A stretch of 64,000 nucleotides of DNA from Balanoglossus misakiensis (lineage: Eukaryota; Hemichordata). Below the pieces are notes generated by a model. It was given only the letters and a program-made list of their open reading frames with translations, searched no databases and was not told the origin of the DNA. A program made the translations under genes and the position numbers. Shown here one piece after another: positions 48,880 through 61,600 of the stretch. Positions within the stretch are counted from its first letter, which is position 1. Each line of letters opens with the position of its first letter. Location of the stretch: NCBI GenBank assembly GCA_040954595.2, contig CM082580.2, positions 9,176,001-9,240,000 of the forward strand, read 5' to 3'.

Positions 48880-51800
48880 ATGAATCCAGCATCTCAGGGT
48901 TACCGTACTTTTGATAACGGCACGAGCAAGAAGAAACCCAAAACTACTCTCCAAGAAAACAAATCCGACAGCGGACTGTCGTCTATGTCAGGCGCATCAT
49001 CATATCCGGATTTTGGCTACGAAGAACTTCACGACGGATTGACGTGCCTCACGTGTCAAGGAACTGGTAAAGTTCCTCGAGGTAAGAATTTTATTCCTGC
49101 CATTTCACAGAAAATGATATTTAGAAAGGGGTTGAAATGTTTGGACCAGACATTCAACAAACAGTGTGGACATTGGCGTTATTTTTTTTTTGCATGATTA
49201 CGTAATCGGTGTATATGCTATGCGTATGCTATGTTTGTGCCCCATTATTTTGCAGCAATTAAGGTTTTATATAGGGAACAAGATTGAATTTTCTCATATT
49301 ACAAGATAAAGGATTAAAATACCACTATGGTTTACCACTGTTTCTCCATGGAGAAGATGTAGTGTGCATGCAGCTGAATCGTAAGGTCAACATCAGAAAG
49401 GTTATTGACCTAAGCTGTGCGTGCGACGACACGTGACAATTGAGATCGATATTGTATGTTGCAGAGACAATATAGCCAGGGTTTACATGTTTGTTACCCG
49501 GAGCAATTGAAAACGTAGCTGTTTTTACACTATGTGCAGCCTTTCAACCTATAATTAGTTCATTTTGAATATAGACCATTGTATTGAAAAGGCTAGAATA
49601 CTATTACACCTATAAATATAAACAATAGACCTTTTGTCTTGGTAAAGAACTGTTAATTAAAAAACCAAAATGGAAATAAAAGGTCATGTGGGCTTTAGAA
49701 TTGGTGGACTTCTTTTATTTTCAAGGACAGACAAACCAGAAAGGCTGGGTAAAGTGCATTTTGGTCTAAAGAATACCTGTTTTCATGAACTTTTTTTGTT
49801 AAAGTTTATCCAGAAGGAATATTCTGGGTAAAAGCATGTAAAATAAGGAACAATGCAGAAACAGCTGCGCATATTTGTTATCTTGGTCATCTTCTGTTTT
49901 CAGAAACAGCATATTTACATTTCAATTGATGCAGATCCATTGCAAGCGGCAAACAATTACCAACACCATTCATTTTCTCTGAGTGGTCTTCTTATTGTTT
50001 GCACCTAAAGGAGCGATCAACGCTATTGGTGTATCTTTCATTTGTTGTCTCAAGAAATTTCATGTCTCAACACGATGTGCATCAGTACAATGGAAATGAT
50101 AATGCACCTGTGATCAATTGTTCCCAGATTGAAAGTAACTTTTGGCTGAATCCTAGAAATTATTTTGCCATAAAATTAAAACCTTTTGATACCTGTCTAT
50201 CTACCTTACTGGCCAACTTCAACATATTGAAGGCTTTGGTACGTATTTCATTTTATAGGACAAGAAGATGCCTTGGTTGCGTTGATCCCCTATAGTGACA
50301 AAAGACTAAAACCAAGGAGAACGTAAGTACATGTATTAGACATTTACCCCTCTCCTTTTTGCCATTTTCGTTACAGACAGAGTAAAATATGATCACTTTT
50401 ACCCCGAAGTTGGACTTGGGAGGGTTCCATCACATGCATGTATTTCCATTTTCCTTCAATTTTCCCAACAGCACACTGTATGTCAGCATAGCCATATTCA
50501 TCTGTCTTCTGGGAGCCGGTCTCTCCATATTCTTCCTTTTCCCGAGGGAGGTATCGACGACACTAGATAAAGTGGAAACGGTGGCTGTATCGCTGAATAA
50601 GTCAATCGGACATGAATCACTCTGGTTGAATTTTAAGGTATTAAAGATATTAATATCATTCCAGGAAAAAAAATCCTCAGGAGTTTCTCATACCGTGGCA
50701 GTTGCATGATTGTTTTAAATGACTGTTTTGTCAAACAACATTGTTTCAATCACATTGTTTATGTTCAACTTAGATGGCGCTATTTTGCCAAGTAATTGAG
50801 GTCGGTTACGAAGAGAAATCTGACTGCTCTGGGTATAGGTTGTTATTATCAGATAAAATTGAAAAAAGAACAGAAATTTATTGTACTCTTCAATTTTCTT
50901 AGACAACAACAGCAATGATGTTATTTTCTATTGCAGAACACGTTCAATGTTACAAACAAAAACTACGTATCGGCCACCCTGAACACGGTGACAGTGCAAG
51001 CGCTATATCGAAATACCATACGAGGGAAGGCAGTTGCGGTCGTGGGAAAATCTATGATGCCTCGGAAATCAACCCAGGTAAACCAAAGGGTGCTTGTCCG
51101 TATCATCCTCAGGTTTTGTTTTGCATACAAGGTTATTATAAAAGTTAGAAAGTTTGTCAATGTGAGTGTTACCTAACCTCAAGGTGACAATTGACATAGG
51201 CAAATCTCACTGCTTTGGGATCTGTGCTAACACAACCCTCCAAATCAACTCTTCCAACAGGTATCGACGCAGCTCAACGTGACGTTCAGTGGTCCTGATG
51301 CAGTAGTTGTAGCGTAAGTCATGTTGTCTTTGCCTTCTGTCTTTATTATTTCATGGTCAGAGAATTTGGCTGCAGAGAATATTTTGGCAGTGACCTGGCC
51401 TTGTGGGCTCTCTATGAGTGGAATCAAGTGAAGGTGGTAAATTTGAAAACTGCAATTTGAATCACCAACCTATCAAAGCTATATGCCTTCGACAAAGCAC
51501 TGGGTTAAAAGTCAATTATATGTGTGTTATATTTTTCAGGATCGTATGTGACCCAGAGAGGCAGATATCCCACAACCTTTTCTTCATATTTCAGTAAGTC
51601 CTGCAATTCGATGACCATCTTTAACTGCTGAATTTTCAGACAAACTTCATCTAACTGACCACTGATTTGCCAATTTTTGTATAACTTCTTGATCTGCATT
51701 TGGTTTTCGTAATATTCAACCTTCAAAAACAATATCGCACATCTATTACGGTAGACTGCAAGTTTCCTGTGCATTTTATACAAAGTTAAACTTTCTGATG

Positions 51801-51906
51801 TCTTTTGTCTTTCAGGATCACATTAAACGCATCGTTTCTGTCTCATTCAGAAGAGTCGACAATCACTGCGGATCTGTTTGCTCCGTGTGTAATCAAGAAA
51901 GACTAA
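48880..51906 (+). CDS. TMEM106: TMEM106 family lysosomal membrane protein, copy B
   Basis: This is the tandem paralogue of copy A with the same seven-exon layout and phases: 48880-49081, 50259-50322, 50472-50637, 50937-51077, 51261-51313, 51540-51593, 51816-51906, giving 256 aa. The 64-, 141- and 53-base exons are equal in length to those of copy A. Signatures are YEELHDGLTCLTCQGTGKVP, DALVALIPYSDKRLKPRRT, the membrane helix LYVSIAIFICLLGAGLSIFF, lumenal NVTNKNY and NVTF glycosylation sites, and cysteines VCD and APCV. The first CxxC has lost the proline of CPTC (it reads CLTC). The lumenal insert (GKAVAVVGKSMMPRKST) is basic where copy A is acidic and polar (SSETDINTSVHLRESA), so the two copies differ mainly in that loop. 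It is expected to be a lysosomal membrane protein like copy A. Confidence 0.94.
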
Positions 51907-52960
51907 AGACTGAGAAGAAATGAGATTTATAAACACGACATGACTCATATTGATTCACTTTTAAGTACATGTACTTATCTCTGCTTGGAACGCTGAGAGT
52001 TAAAAAAAAACTTGAACAGCATTTTGGCTGAAAGCAATATTTACAGAAAACTGTCTCTCCAGTAATGAATCTTCAGAATTTTATTAAAGCCCCATGATCT
52101 GCCACGCCACTTTAAGATTTAAATACTTCAACTTTATCCTTGGCTGATGGATGACGCCAGCCACTTTTAGTTGCTTGATGATACATTTTTGAATGACCTA
52201 TGCAAAAAATAGCCAATTGTGGGGATTTAATGACCTTGGGGCTATTTTACAGTAGTATATTGTATACATCTATGGGGTTAGTGCCCTATAGTTATGAAAT
52301 TTTAAATGAGTGTTTACTAGTAATGTTGTCCAGGATGCTGTGGGGCCAGATTTTTCATATTTTTAAAGCATACTGCAGAAATGTTATGGAACGTCACTTT
52401 AACTAACTGGCTTTATGAACTATTTTGTCTTACTTTACTAACACTCTGTACTATGTATCTCAGCCATGTCCAAGGACCATCTAGTGTCCTGAATATTAGA
52501 GTTGACCATATTCTTACTTAGGAGGGATGCTTACTTTGTGGTAGAAATTTTGACAGACAAGTGTGTGTAGTATGCATATCATGTATATGTATTTTTTTTC
52601 TTGTAAAAGTAGAATCACAGTTTCATTATAACACAGTTTTTATCATTTACTCCACATACATTGTTTTGCCATAAGATTCATTTACAGAAGAGAGGAGTTT
52701 TTCCCAAATGGGTTCAATATAAAGTGTGAGAGAACTTTAATAAGCGGTGGGTTCTGGGTGACGAAATTGTGAGGTTTCCCCTAAAATGGCTTAGTGGGTG
52801 AAACATCTCATTTCTGTTCTCCGCTGTGATTTTTTTCTCCTGACAACTTGCCTGTTATCTTTCTATTAATTGTGAACACAGTAGTATTACTATGATTTTG
52901 TGTAAATGTAAAGTGAAGTAGTTTCAGTTGAACTTTTATTTGTTACTTCTTGATAATCTA

Positions 52961-52966
52961 AATAAA
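52961..52966 (+). terminator. Candidate TMEM106-B poly(A) signal
   Basis: AATAAA about 1.05 kb after the stop codon. It is well placed but unproven. Confidence 0.35.
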
Positions 52967-54563
52967 AGAACATTCAGGAAATTTCTGTATTGCTTCAACT
53001 ATTATTTTTATAAGTTTTTTAATGCTTTTATTGGAGAGGAAGGCGTGTTTTCATATACCGTATTCATTCTTGGAAAAAAATGTTCAAAGAAAAGAAACGC
53101 AAATGCTTGTCGTTGGGGGCGCACTTGTAATATTGCATTCTGGGAATATCTTCCCGACTATGAATGATGTCTGGAATACCGATTCTGGAGACGACGTGTT
53201 GATTCTTTCCATTAGGTTGATTCGAACAAAACACGACAGACCCCACGTTTAAAGTAGATCTTCGTTTCCCTCTGTTCAGTTGAATCACATTTATGCACAG
53301 TTACATGGGAGTTGCATATATGTAGGCCTAGTCTAATACCTCGGAGAACAGGAGAACGTTTTCCCGCAAATTTATAAACAGGAAAATGCTGCTTACCTTT
53401 ACGCGAAGTTTTCAAACTTGAAGATAAGATGGTTTGTTATGCTGACATGTACTGCACAATTCGAAAACATGTCTGGCTGAACTTGTGAAAAAACGTGACT
53501 GATTCGTGAAAAACCCACAATTTCTCCGATGGTTTTAAGGGCCTACACATGGCCGGGTCATTTTGAGCATTTCCATCGAAAATGTTTCAAAAGATACAGT
53601 AACGGATATTTAAAACCATTTCGGTTACATGTTTATAATCGTGTTTTCATGTCAAATTATAAAAATCATATTCAATTCAATGCATTAATATGTGGAGAGA
53701 GAGACTAATGTTGCTTCATTAATAGTTTATGAAATTGGTTTTCAGCAAATCAGTAGGCCTGTATGTTTGCGGACGTGAATCAGCTGCTTAATGTGAACAT
53801 CACTGAGATTAAAAATTAAACGTTTGAGATGTGATGCGACCACTGAAAAAAATCACTAGTTGAGTGACTTTTGCATGGCAACAGCGCACTCAAGGAAGTT
53901 TACAGTTGCCTTATGACGTCACCAAGACCGACCGTAATCCTATGCTGTTCCGCTCTACCCCTTCCCCCCAAAAGAGATATAATTTACTCTCAGAACTGAA
54001 GTTTGTTCTTAAATTTATGTTTCAATCAGTTTAAATCGATAATTCGGTGTTCTAGATCTATTCAGGAGAAAAGGGGGATTATTTACTCACAGAAAATTTC
54101 AATTAACGATATAACACAACATTGACCACCTGGGGAGGGTGTTTAAACAAGACAACAGCCGATTACATTTGTACTTCGTATACTTTTCAATTTCGTTGAT
54201 ATAAACGTTCAATTTTAGCGGATAATGACTGGTTAAATCACCGTATCTGGTATGGATTAGTATGTTGGATGATTTAATATAAAGTGAAAAGGTAAGTCGC
54301 CATCCAATATTCGAGAAACGTAAGTTGCACTCTCATTCCCTGAGGGAGGAGAACGAGGTTGGTTCGTCATGAAGTTGAGGCTGACCCGCTCAATCTCTCT
54401 CAGTCGAGTCCAACTTGGGATTGTGAGATTTCCCTGGTTCTTTTTTTAATGTGCCGCTGGCATAAAGCTATGAGCTTTTGTCGACGGGAGAAGCACTGAT
54501 ATATTGGCTTGTATAAAACAACTCAACTTCATAGCCCCGTCGGGTGTTTTCACGACTGGAGGC

Positions 54564-54581
54564 GGGGGGGGGGGGGGGGGG
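54564..54581 (+). repeat. 18-G homopolymer run
   Basis: Eighteen consecutive G follow GAGGC in intergenic DNA. Confidence 0.9.
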
Positions 54582-55633
54582 TGTCACGAAGAAGAAGTGG
54601 ATTATGTAACATTCGAGCTTCGGCGGTTCCAGTGATCTCACTTTGATGATCGATTTGCTCACTGAAATACTTGAGACCCCATTTGACTCACGGAAATAAA
54701 ACAGATTCATATTGAATTTCGTGATGAAGTTATCATTTCTAAATCTCAGGCTACTGCACTGAGCTCTCTCAATGAGAAGCTGACGCCTAAGGGTTTTCGT
54801 GGAGGTGTCGATGTCATTTGGTGAACGCTGTGAAGGTCCTTCACACTCATGACAACAATAACAAGTTTCACAAACAACAAAACAAGACACCTTTGTCAGT
54901 GACAGTCACTGAGAAATGATAGATCATAGAATAACGAGCTTTCAGTAGTTTTGTTGTCTACATTATCTTGTTATCCGAGATCCTCGATACTATTAAATAT
55001 CCCCCAGCCCCATTTTTCTGATAGTCAACAAGTCATGTCTATATGTCATGTGTTCAGTCATGGAGCTAGGGTTGAGTCCATTATTGTTATTGTTGACAAA
55101 TGTGTTCAAATCCTGGACTTGAATACAATGTTTTAATTAAACAAAGCAATAACAAACCACACGCTGGGATAGTTGTTAAGAAGATAAATACTAGTACAGC
55201 CTACAGGGCAGTGAATAAGTGAACTCACTAAACAAGTGCCAATTTTTTGCAAACAGCTTTGTGTCTTCATAGTGTGTGTTTGTTCAACTCACTAACTGGA
55301 ACAGTGACAGACACTTGGAGTGCGTCACCTTACATTTTTGTGTTTCATTCAGTTTCTGACCTGAACCAGTGACCTTGCTAGAATAGGCTATCTCTATTTA
55401 AATGCCTCAAAGGCTGAATACAGAATACTAGTGTATTGGGTCAATCAATCCACAGGTGTTTCGTCTGTCTGAGTGTTTACCATGCCATGCCTTACCTTAC
55501 CTGTAAACATCACCAGTGACAGGAGTCTAAACAAGACTAAACGTCTTACTGCTTGTGTCAAGTGTACCTGCTTCTCAGCTATACAATTTGTATATCTTCT
55601 GTTTCTGCCTCAATTTAGACTAATTTACATGTA

Positions 55634-55690
55634 CAGTAAAACATGTCTAAACCGAACCCTGTCTAATCTGGAAACCTGTCTATACCGACC
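55634..55690. mobile_element. Possible pogo/Tigger-like DNA transposon end (remnant)
   Basis: After a TA dinucleotide the sequence begins CAGTAAAACATGTCTAAACC. It continues with three diverged units of about 17 bases (CTGTCTAATCTGGAAAC, CTGTCTATACCGACC). CAGT ends flanked by TA, with repeated CTGTCTAA-ACCG-type subterminal units, are typical of pogo/Tigger elements. I found no matching inverted end or transposase nearby, so this is at most a solo terminal fragment. Confidence 0.35.
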
Positions 55691-58686
55691 ATCTTTTCCT
55701 GTGCCTTTATTGACATAGATCCACATGTTATTTTATCAGAGGTTTCCCTGAGTTTTGCCTGCCAGGTAATTTTGAAGTGCTGTGAAGTGTTACATGCACT
55801 GTTGCATTGGCACCCAGCAACATCCAGTGATTGGTGGAGAGCGATTGACCTCAAGGAATTCAGTTTGTTGACCACATACCAGGTACATCATGTTACTTCA
55901 ATTGATGCATGTTTGCTTATGTCCTATACATGTACCAAAAAGTATGTGTTTCTGTGTGGTTATATTTCAAGGTGTCACCAGTCTGTTTCACTTGTATGCA
56001 AGTGCCCGGTTGTGTGAGCTAGCTTCCAACGATATTGACAATTAGTACATTTTTGATGAACACAGCAACTGCATTTCAATGAACCATAATGACTAAAAAT
56101 GATGTTTGTTTTTGTTGTTTTCAAAAATACTGGGCAAGTACATATGTGCAACAGTACATAAAGACCTAAACATCAAACAGGAAAATAAAAATGTCATTTT
56201 GCTGATGTCCTTCACATTATACATGAATAGTTATTGGATAAGGGTGTTTATAATGACGTGATAAACAGTGAACAGGAGACACTTTCACAGACCAGGCCAT
56301 TGATACCATTTTCGCAGTTGTTTGTTAACGTGCTGCGTGCCCCAACACAGAAGGGCGTCTTTATAATGGATCTCATTTGAACGCCTGACAACGCTCATAA
56401 TAGAATTGGCTGATGACCAGGTTCGAGGCATTTGACACGACAATAGCAACACATTACAAACAGAACTGTCAGTGGCCGGCCTCAGTCAAGCTGAGATTCT
56501 TTTCTGCTTTACTGTCGAGACTTGGATCACTTTGGTGACGCTGTTGTCTGTCTTAATTTTTTTTTTAATTCTTCTGTCTGGCTATCCTGGACCTGTTCTG
56601 CCAACCAGTTGATGTAATTTTACACTTGATTGACAAGTAAAAGTCACTCCTTACAGATTTTCACTGCTGAGTTCATACCTATACGTATTCCACTCTTTCG
56701 ATACAAAGCACACTTGTTAGTGTTACAGAATAGATCAAGTGGTCTTTTCTGATCGGCTGACGCTGGGATAACTGTAGGCTGTCCCGGTGATTGCTAATTG
56801 CCACTATTGTGTTGTTGTATCTGTAGCTCGATTTTCTCAGTATGTTGTTTTGTGCACCATGTGCTGTTAATATTGTTTGGGGTTATTTACTACTTGGTAA
56901 AATAGTTTTTGTAAAGTACAGCATTGACAAGCTATTTGCCTATCAGTATCATATATGCAATATCAGCATTTAAAATAAATTTTGTTTAATTACCATTTTG
57001 TTGGGATATATTATAATAAGGGTGTTTTAATTGCAATAAAAGTTGTTGATCAAAATGATCAGTTAAAACATAGGTTAAACATACTGAAAGAAATCCAGGC
57101 ACTAAAACCCTGTGCATGGTATCATGTGTACTGATAGAAATACCTAAAACACTGAATTTTTTATGACTGTCTCATCAAACAGCAGGTGTGAATATTTATG
57201 AATTTGTATTTCACGGCTGAAAGTGGTAAGTGAATTCTCCAAGGATCCTTTACGTGTACATTTCACTGCAAGCAATCGGGCATTGCCATGACAACCACCT
57301 GTTGATTGATTTGCAGTGTACACACAGCGGCAGTGTGCATCATTCCTGCCATTAAGTGCGAGTAAATGGATTAGTGGTGTATTAAATTATACACTGCTAG
57401 TGGAAAATAACACAGACTAAATGGTGCGTTTCTTTTCATTGTGCTTGAAACTGTTGATCGCAAAATGCCTCAGATGGAAAATTCGTGTGAGGTGAATATG
57501 TATCACGTGGTAACATTTGAAGTTAATATCTCCAAGACTTGATGTACATTTTGTAGTAACTCAAACTCTGACGTCCAAAGCAAATTTTTCATCATGTAGA
57601 ATGACCTGTAGAAATATTAAAGCAGGTTAAAGTGAAGGCACGCTCGTATCCGAATCGTCACACCACTGATGCCAGAAAAATGAAGAATTCTATTAACCTA
57701 CATTCATTTTTCTGGCACAATATTGTATTTGAACACAGCAGGTCTTGTGTGAAACAAAGTAAGCAAAGCAGTGATTTACTGCATCTGAATTTCAAGACTG
57801 ACAGTTTTTGTGTGCAAATACTTATAGCTACATGTACCTTTTAAAAGCAGTCAACATGAATAAGGTAATGCCACAGGCAAGTTGGAAGTATTGATTTAAT
57901 CACCAAGTCAATATTTATTACCCAGATAATACATTTAAATTATACTCCATGTAAAAAGTTGTATCAGGTGACCCATGTTATCGTATAATGAATAGATTTT
58001 CCATAATGATAGCCATCAATAAAATCAAATAAATCCAAATAGAGGTTCAACAGGATTAAATCAGAGTGTACCCCTGTCATTATGTTTGCAACGCAATTAG
58101 GTACCAATCTTAGTGAGATTTGTAGTATGGGTCAAGGGTCAAGTGACCAACATATTGAAAGGCATGCAAGGTCATCATTTACGTGCATTTCCATTCAGAC
58201 TCTGCCAAAACCACCCTGAGACAAATGGACGAAGAATGTACTGTGAACTACTAAGAAAAAAAATATTCCTTTCACATGAGTCATGTTTCTTGTGTCGTGA
58301 TTGCCTACTGTAGAATTAAAGTATTTTGACTAGCACTAACAGTTTTTAAAGTGTACATACATGTACATGTAGTAAGCAATTGACAACTGTTGAGAGCAAA
58401 GCACACTCCATAAAGTTTGTTTGGTTGTTGTCGGTGGATTACTATAGTTCATTGACTAATACAGTAATAGTACGCTTAACACAGATGTAATAGACAGAAT
58501 CAAAACAGCATGATTCAATTGACACATAACCACTATGTTACTGGGTTTCCCCCTTGATACTTCATTGTGTTTCTGTGAATACATGTAGGTCACCGAAATA
58601 TTACTGGGGTCCCCAAATCTTTTACCAATTTTCCTTTAAAAGCACTGAGTAATTTCACTTGTTGACAGGGGAAGCATCTTACAAGG

Positions 58687-61600
58687 ATGAAGAAGATGTG
58701 TGCAATTTGGCGCCGTCTCCTGGCAACAGTGGTCATCTGTATCGCGATATCCGGTACTGATGGACAGCAGTGGCTTGGCGCCGATTATTGGAATACGAGA
58801 TACAGCGACCAAGGAATTGCCTATGATACAAGTAAGGCATACCTGACAATATTTTTACTTACCCCTTTTCTGTACTCTCATCACAATTTCTTGCATTGAG
58901 CAAATATAACTAGTTACTTCAGGTGTTCATAGTGAAAAGCAAATTGACAACCAATATAGCATATACATATAAGCTGGTACACTGAAGAGTTCTTCTGTTC
59001 AACACATACATTGTACCCTTGATCTACAGTACATATAATTTGATAAGCACTGACAGAAAATATTTATCCGTTGCAGGTGATAGGTGGAACGGGTTGTGGT
59101 CAGACAGCTCTACATTGAACGGCAATTATGGCCGGGCAAATTCTGACTACAATGGACGGTCCTGTAGTGGATGCTCCTGCAGTGACACAGATCAAACTGT
59201 GACATGTACTGGCACTTCCATGTAAGTATCAAATAATCAAGTGTGTTCTTGCGATGTTTTTCAGTAATTCCCCCCCAACCCCCCCAATCATTTAATGTTT
59301 GTGTGTATTCGTGTCTTTTCATTTTCCAGATCCTTGAAAAATTATGCATATCTGACAGAGATATCAGCTGATATGTTTAGCAACCTAGAGGACATCACAG
59401 AAATGTAAGTATGAACACCGAAAGATACAATGTATCCACAAATTTCCATTAAAGTTTTCGTGTAATGTTTTGTTGTTCCCAGGGGTGGAAGTTTACTTGC
59501 TATAAAATCTGATACCTGTTTTGTTATCATGTATGGGCTTAAATCTCATAAATGAATATATGTAACCGTGATGTAATTGATGTCGTTTGTGTCATTTCTT
59601 GTTTTTTTCCCAGAACAATTATTGGGGGTGGTTTCAGCACTATCCGGAATAACACATTTGACAGGATGGAGAAATTGACAAAGTTGTAAGTATAGCAAGA
59701 CGTGATTCCACATGTAAACTAAGTGGGTCATTGATCTGCATATTGTTGCTGTGGTAACAATATTGTTTTCCAACCTATTTGTTGATGATATTTGTTTCAT
59801 CTTATCTGTAATTGTGTATGTGCATTACAACATCTTTTTTATACTGATTATATCAGCAAATGTGTGCACATTTCTGTTTTATGTAAACATTGAATTTGGG
59901 CCATGCTTCAACACATTTATTGTGGTTCATACTCATTTTGTTTTCTTCTTCAAATTTTAGAACCATCCACAACACAGCTCTACAGGATATACCAGATCTG
60001 TCATACTGTGTTGCCCTTGAGCAACTGTAAGTTATCAATCTTTGTTATCCCAACATTTTTCCTTTATAAGCACCTTTGGCCAGGTCTGCACAAGACACTT
60101 GAAAGGATATTAGTTCAAATCAAAGTGAAATTCACAAATTGTCCATTTTCTTTTGTGAAAGAGTGAAAATTCCTGTGACGACATACATGTATGATTGAGA
60201 AAAATTAAAACGGTTGGTTCAATAAGGTGGTCTGATTTTTCTTTCATTATACTGCCGACTGCTATTATTACCCCATACCCTCATCAGATTACATTTCAAA
60301 TTAGATGAAAGCCAATTTTGCCCGACAAATTTGATTTGTTGTTAATCAGAAGTCTGGCGTTTTGGAGACAAAGCTAACACAGGAAATTAATCCATGAATA
60401 ACATGGTGCGTCTGGTGACATGTGAACCGTTAGCAGAATATTATGGCAGCAGTAATGGCATACACATTCATGTATATAGTTTTCCTTGTTAATTTTTCTG
60501 AGCGGCCGTGATTTCTATAAAATGTGACATTTGGCCAATGTTTATTACCTATTTTACCTGTATGTCCATTGGAGCTAATTGGTGTGTTTTGTACTTTTCA
60601 TTTCAGTGATCTGACCAGAAACAACATCCAGTTTTTCACTGCCAACTACACAAAACTCAGCTGGCCGTCTACCCTCACTAAAGTGTGAGTAATGTAGTGT
60701 TTGTTTGTCAGAATTCTTCATGTGTCGCTTATCAGTATTGCGTTATTTGCATCAGGGAACATGTGCACATAAAGTTCACCCGATACATATATTTTCTTCA
60801 CACAAGGTTTCATAGCGTGTTTGATTTGGTAGCAAGACTGTGCATTATTACCGTTTAAATATTCTGTAATGTTTTTTTCAATTCACTCATATTTACACAG
60901 GAGTTTAATGGAGAATTCCATAGACTGGGTCCCGGATGCTCTATTCAAGGGCACCAACATTGAATACCTGTAAGTACATTTGGCATCCAGCCATCCAGTT
61001 GAAAAATCTTAATCTGATACTTCCTTCTTGCACAATAACAATGCTGACCATACACATATACATATACATGTATATACATATACATGTACAATGTATATTA
61101 TGAACTAATTGAGATTGTCATGTTGCTTTTTTCACTGTAGGGGACTGAGTATGAATGATATCCCAAGATTTCCCACAGCAGCCTTGGAGAACATGAACAG
61201 CTTGATATTTCTGTAAGTTCTCATCTGTGAATGACGAGTCACACAGCAGTCTGTTCTGGCAATGTAATTGTTGAATTTCACACAAGCCTGTTGAGTGTAT
61301 TTTTTTCCATCTGAATCATTGAAAGTTCCAATCTTCTTTGATTTAGATCTCTGGATGATAACCGGATAGAGTCAATTTCCAAGAAGAATCTGGGTGTCTT
61401 TGCAGGAGGACCTCTGCAGCATTTGTAAGTTAGTTCAAGTGATCTAATATCCAACACACAAATGACACAACATATGTTATTTTATCTGACAGTGGCCATC
61501 ATCGTGGCATTGACCAGGATATTATTTTCCATAACAAAGTTCAGTGAGCTGAACACTTTTAAGTCTCGATGACTTGCCGTTTTTTTCCTTCTCCATGGAT

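Larger units (their letters stand above)
51907..58686. other. Long intergenic region, 6.8 kb
   Basis: No CDS is supported. The first kilobase is probably the TMEM106-B 3' UTR, with AATAAA at 52961-52966. Further right are an 18-G run at 54564-54581, a transposon-end-like sequence at 55634-55690, and the promoter and leader of the LRR gene close to 58686. Open frames of 60-140 codons occur, but none shows a motif, codon bias or splice context that I can support. Confidence 0.5.

Noticed and set aside
48540-48914. 124-codon + strand frame overlapping the TMEM106-B start
   Set aside because: It starts in a GTGGTGGTG run and reads a different frame from the well-supported TMEM106-B exon. Nothing in it resembles a known protein.
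54468-54890. 140-codon - strand frame in the 6.8 kb intergenic region
   Set aside because: It includes the 18-G run read as polyproline, and no splice partners or motif are visible.
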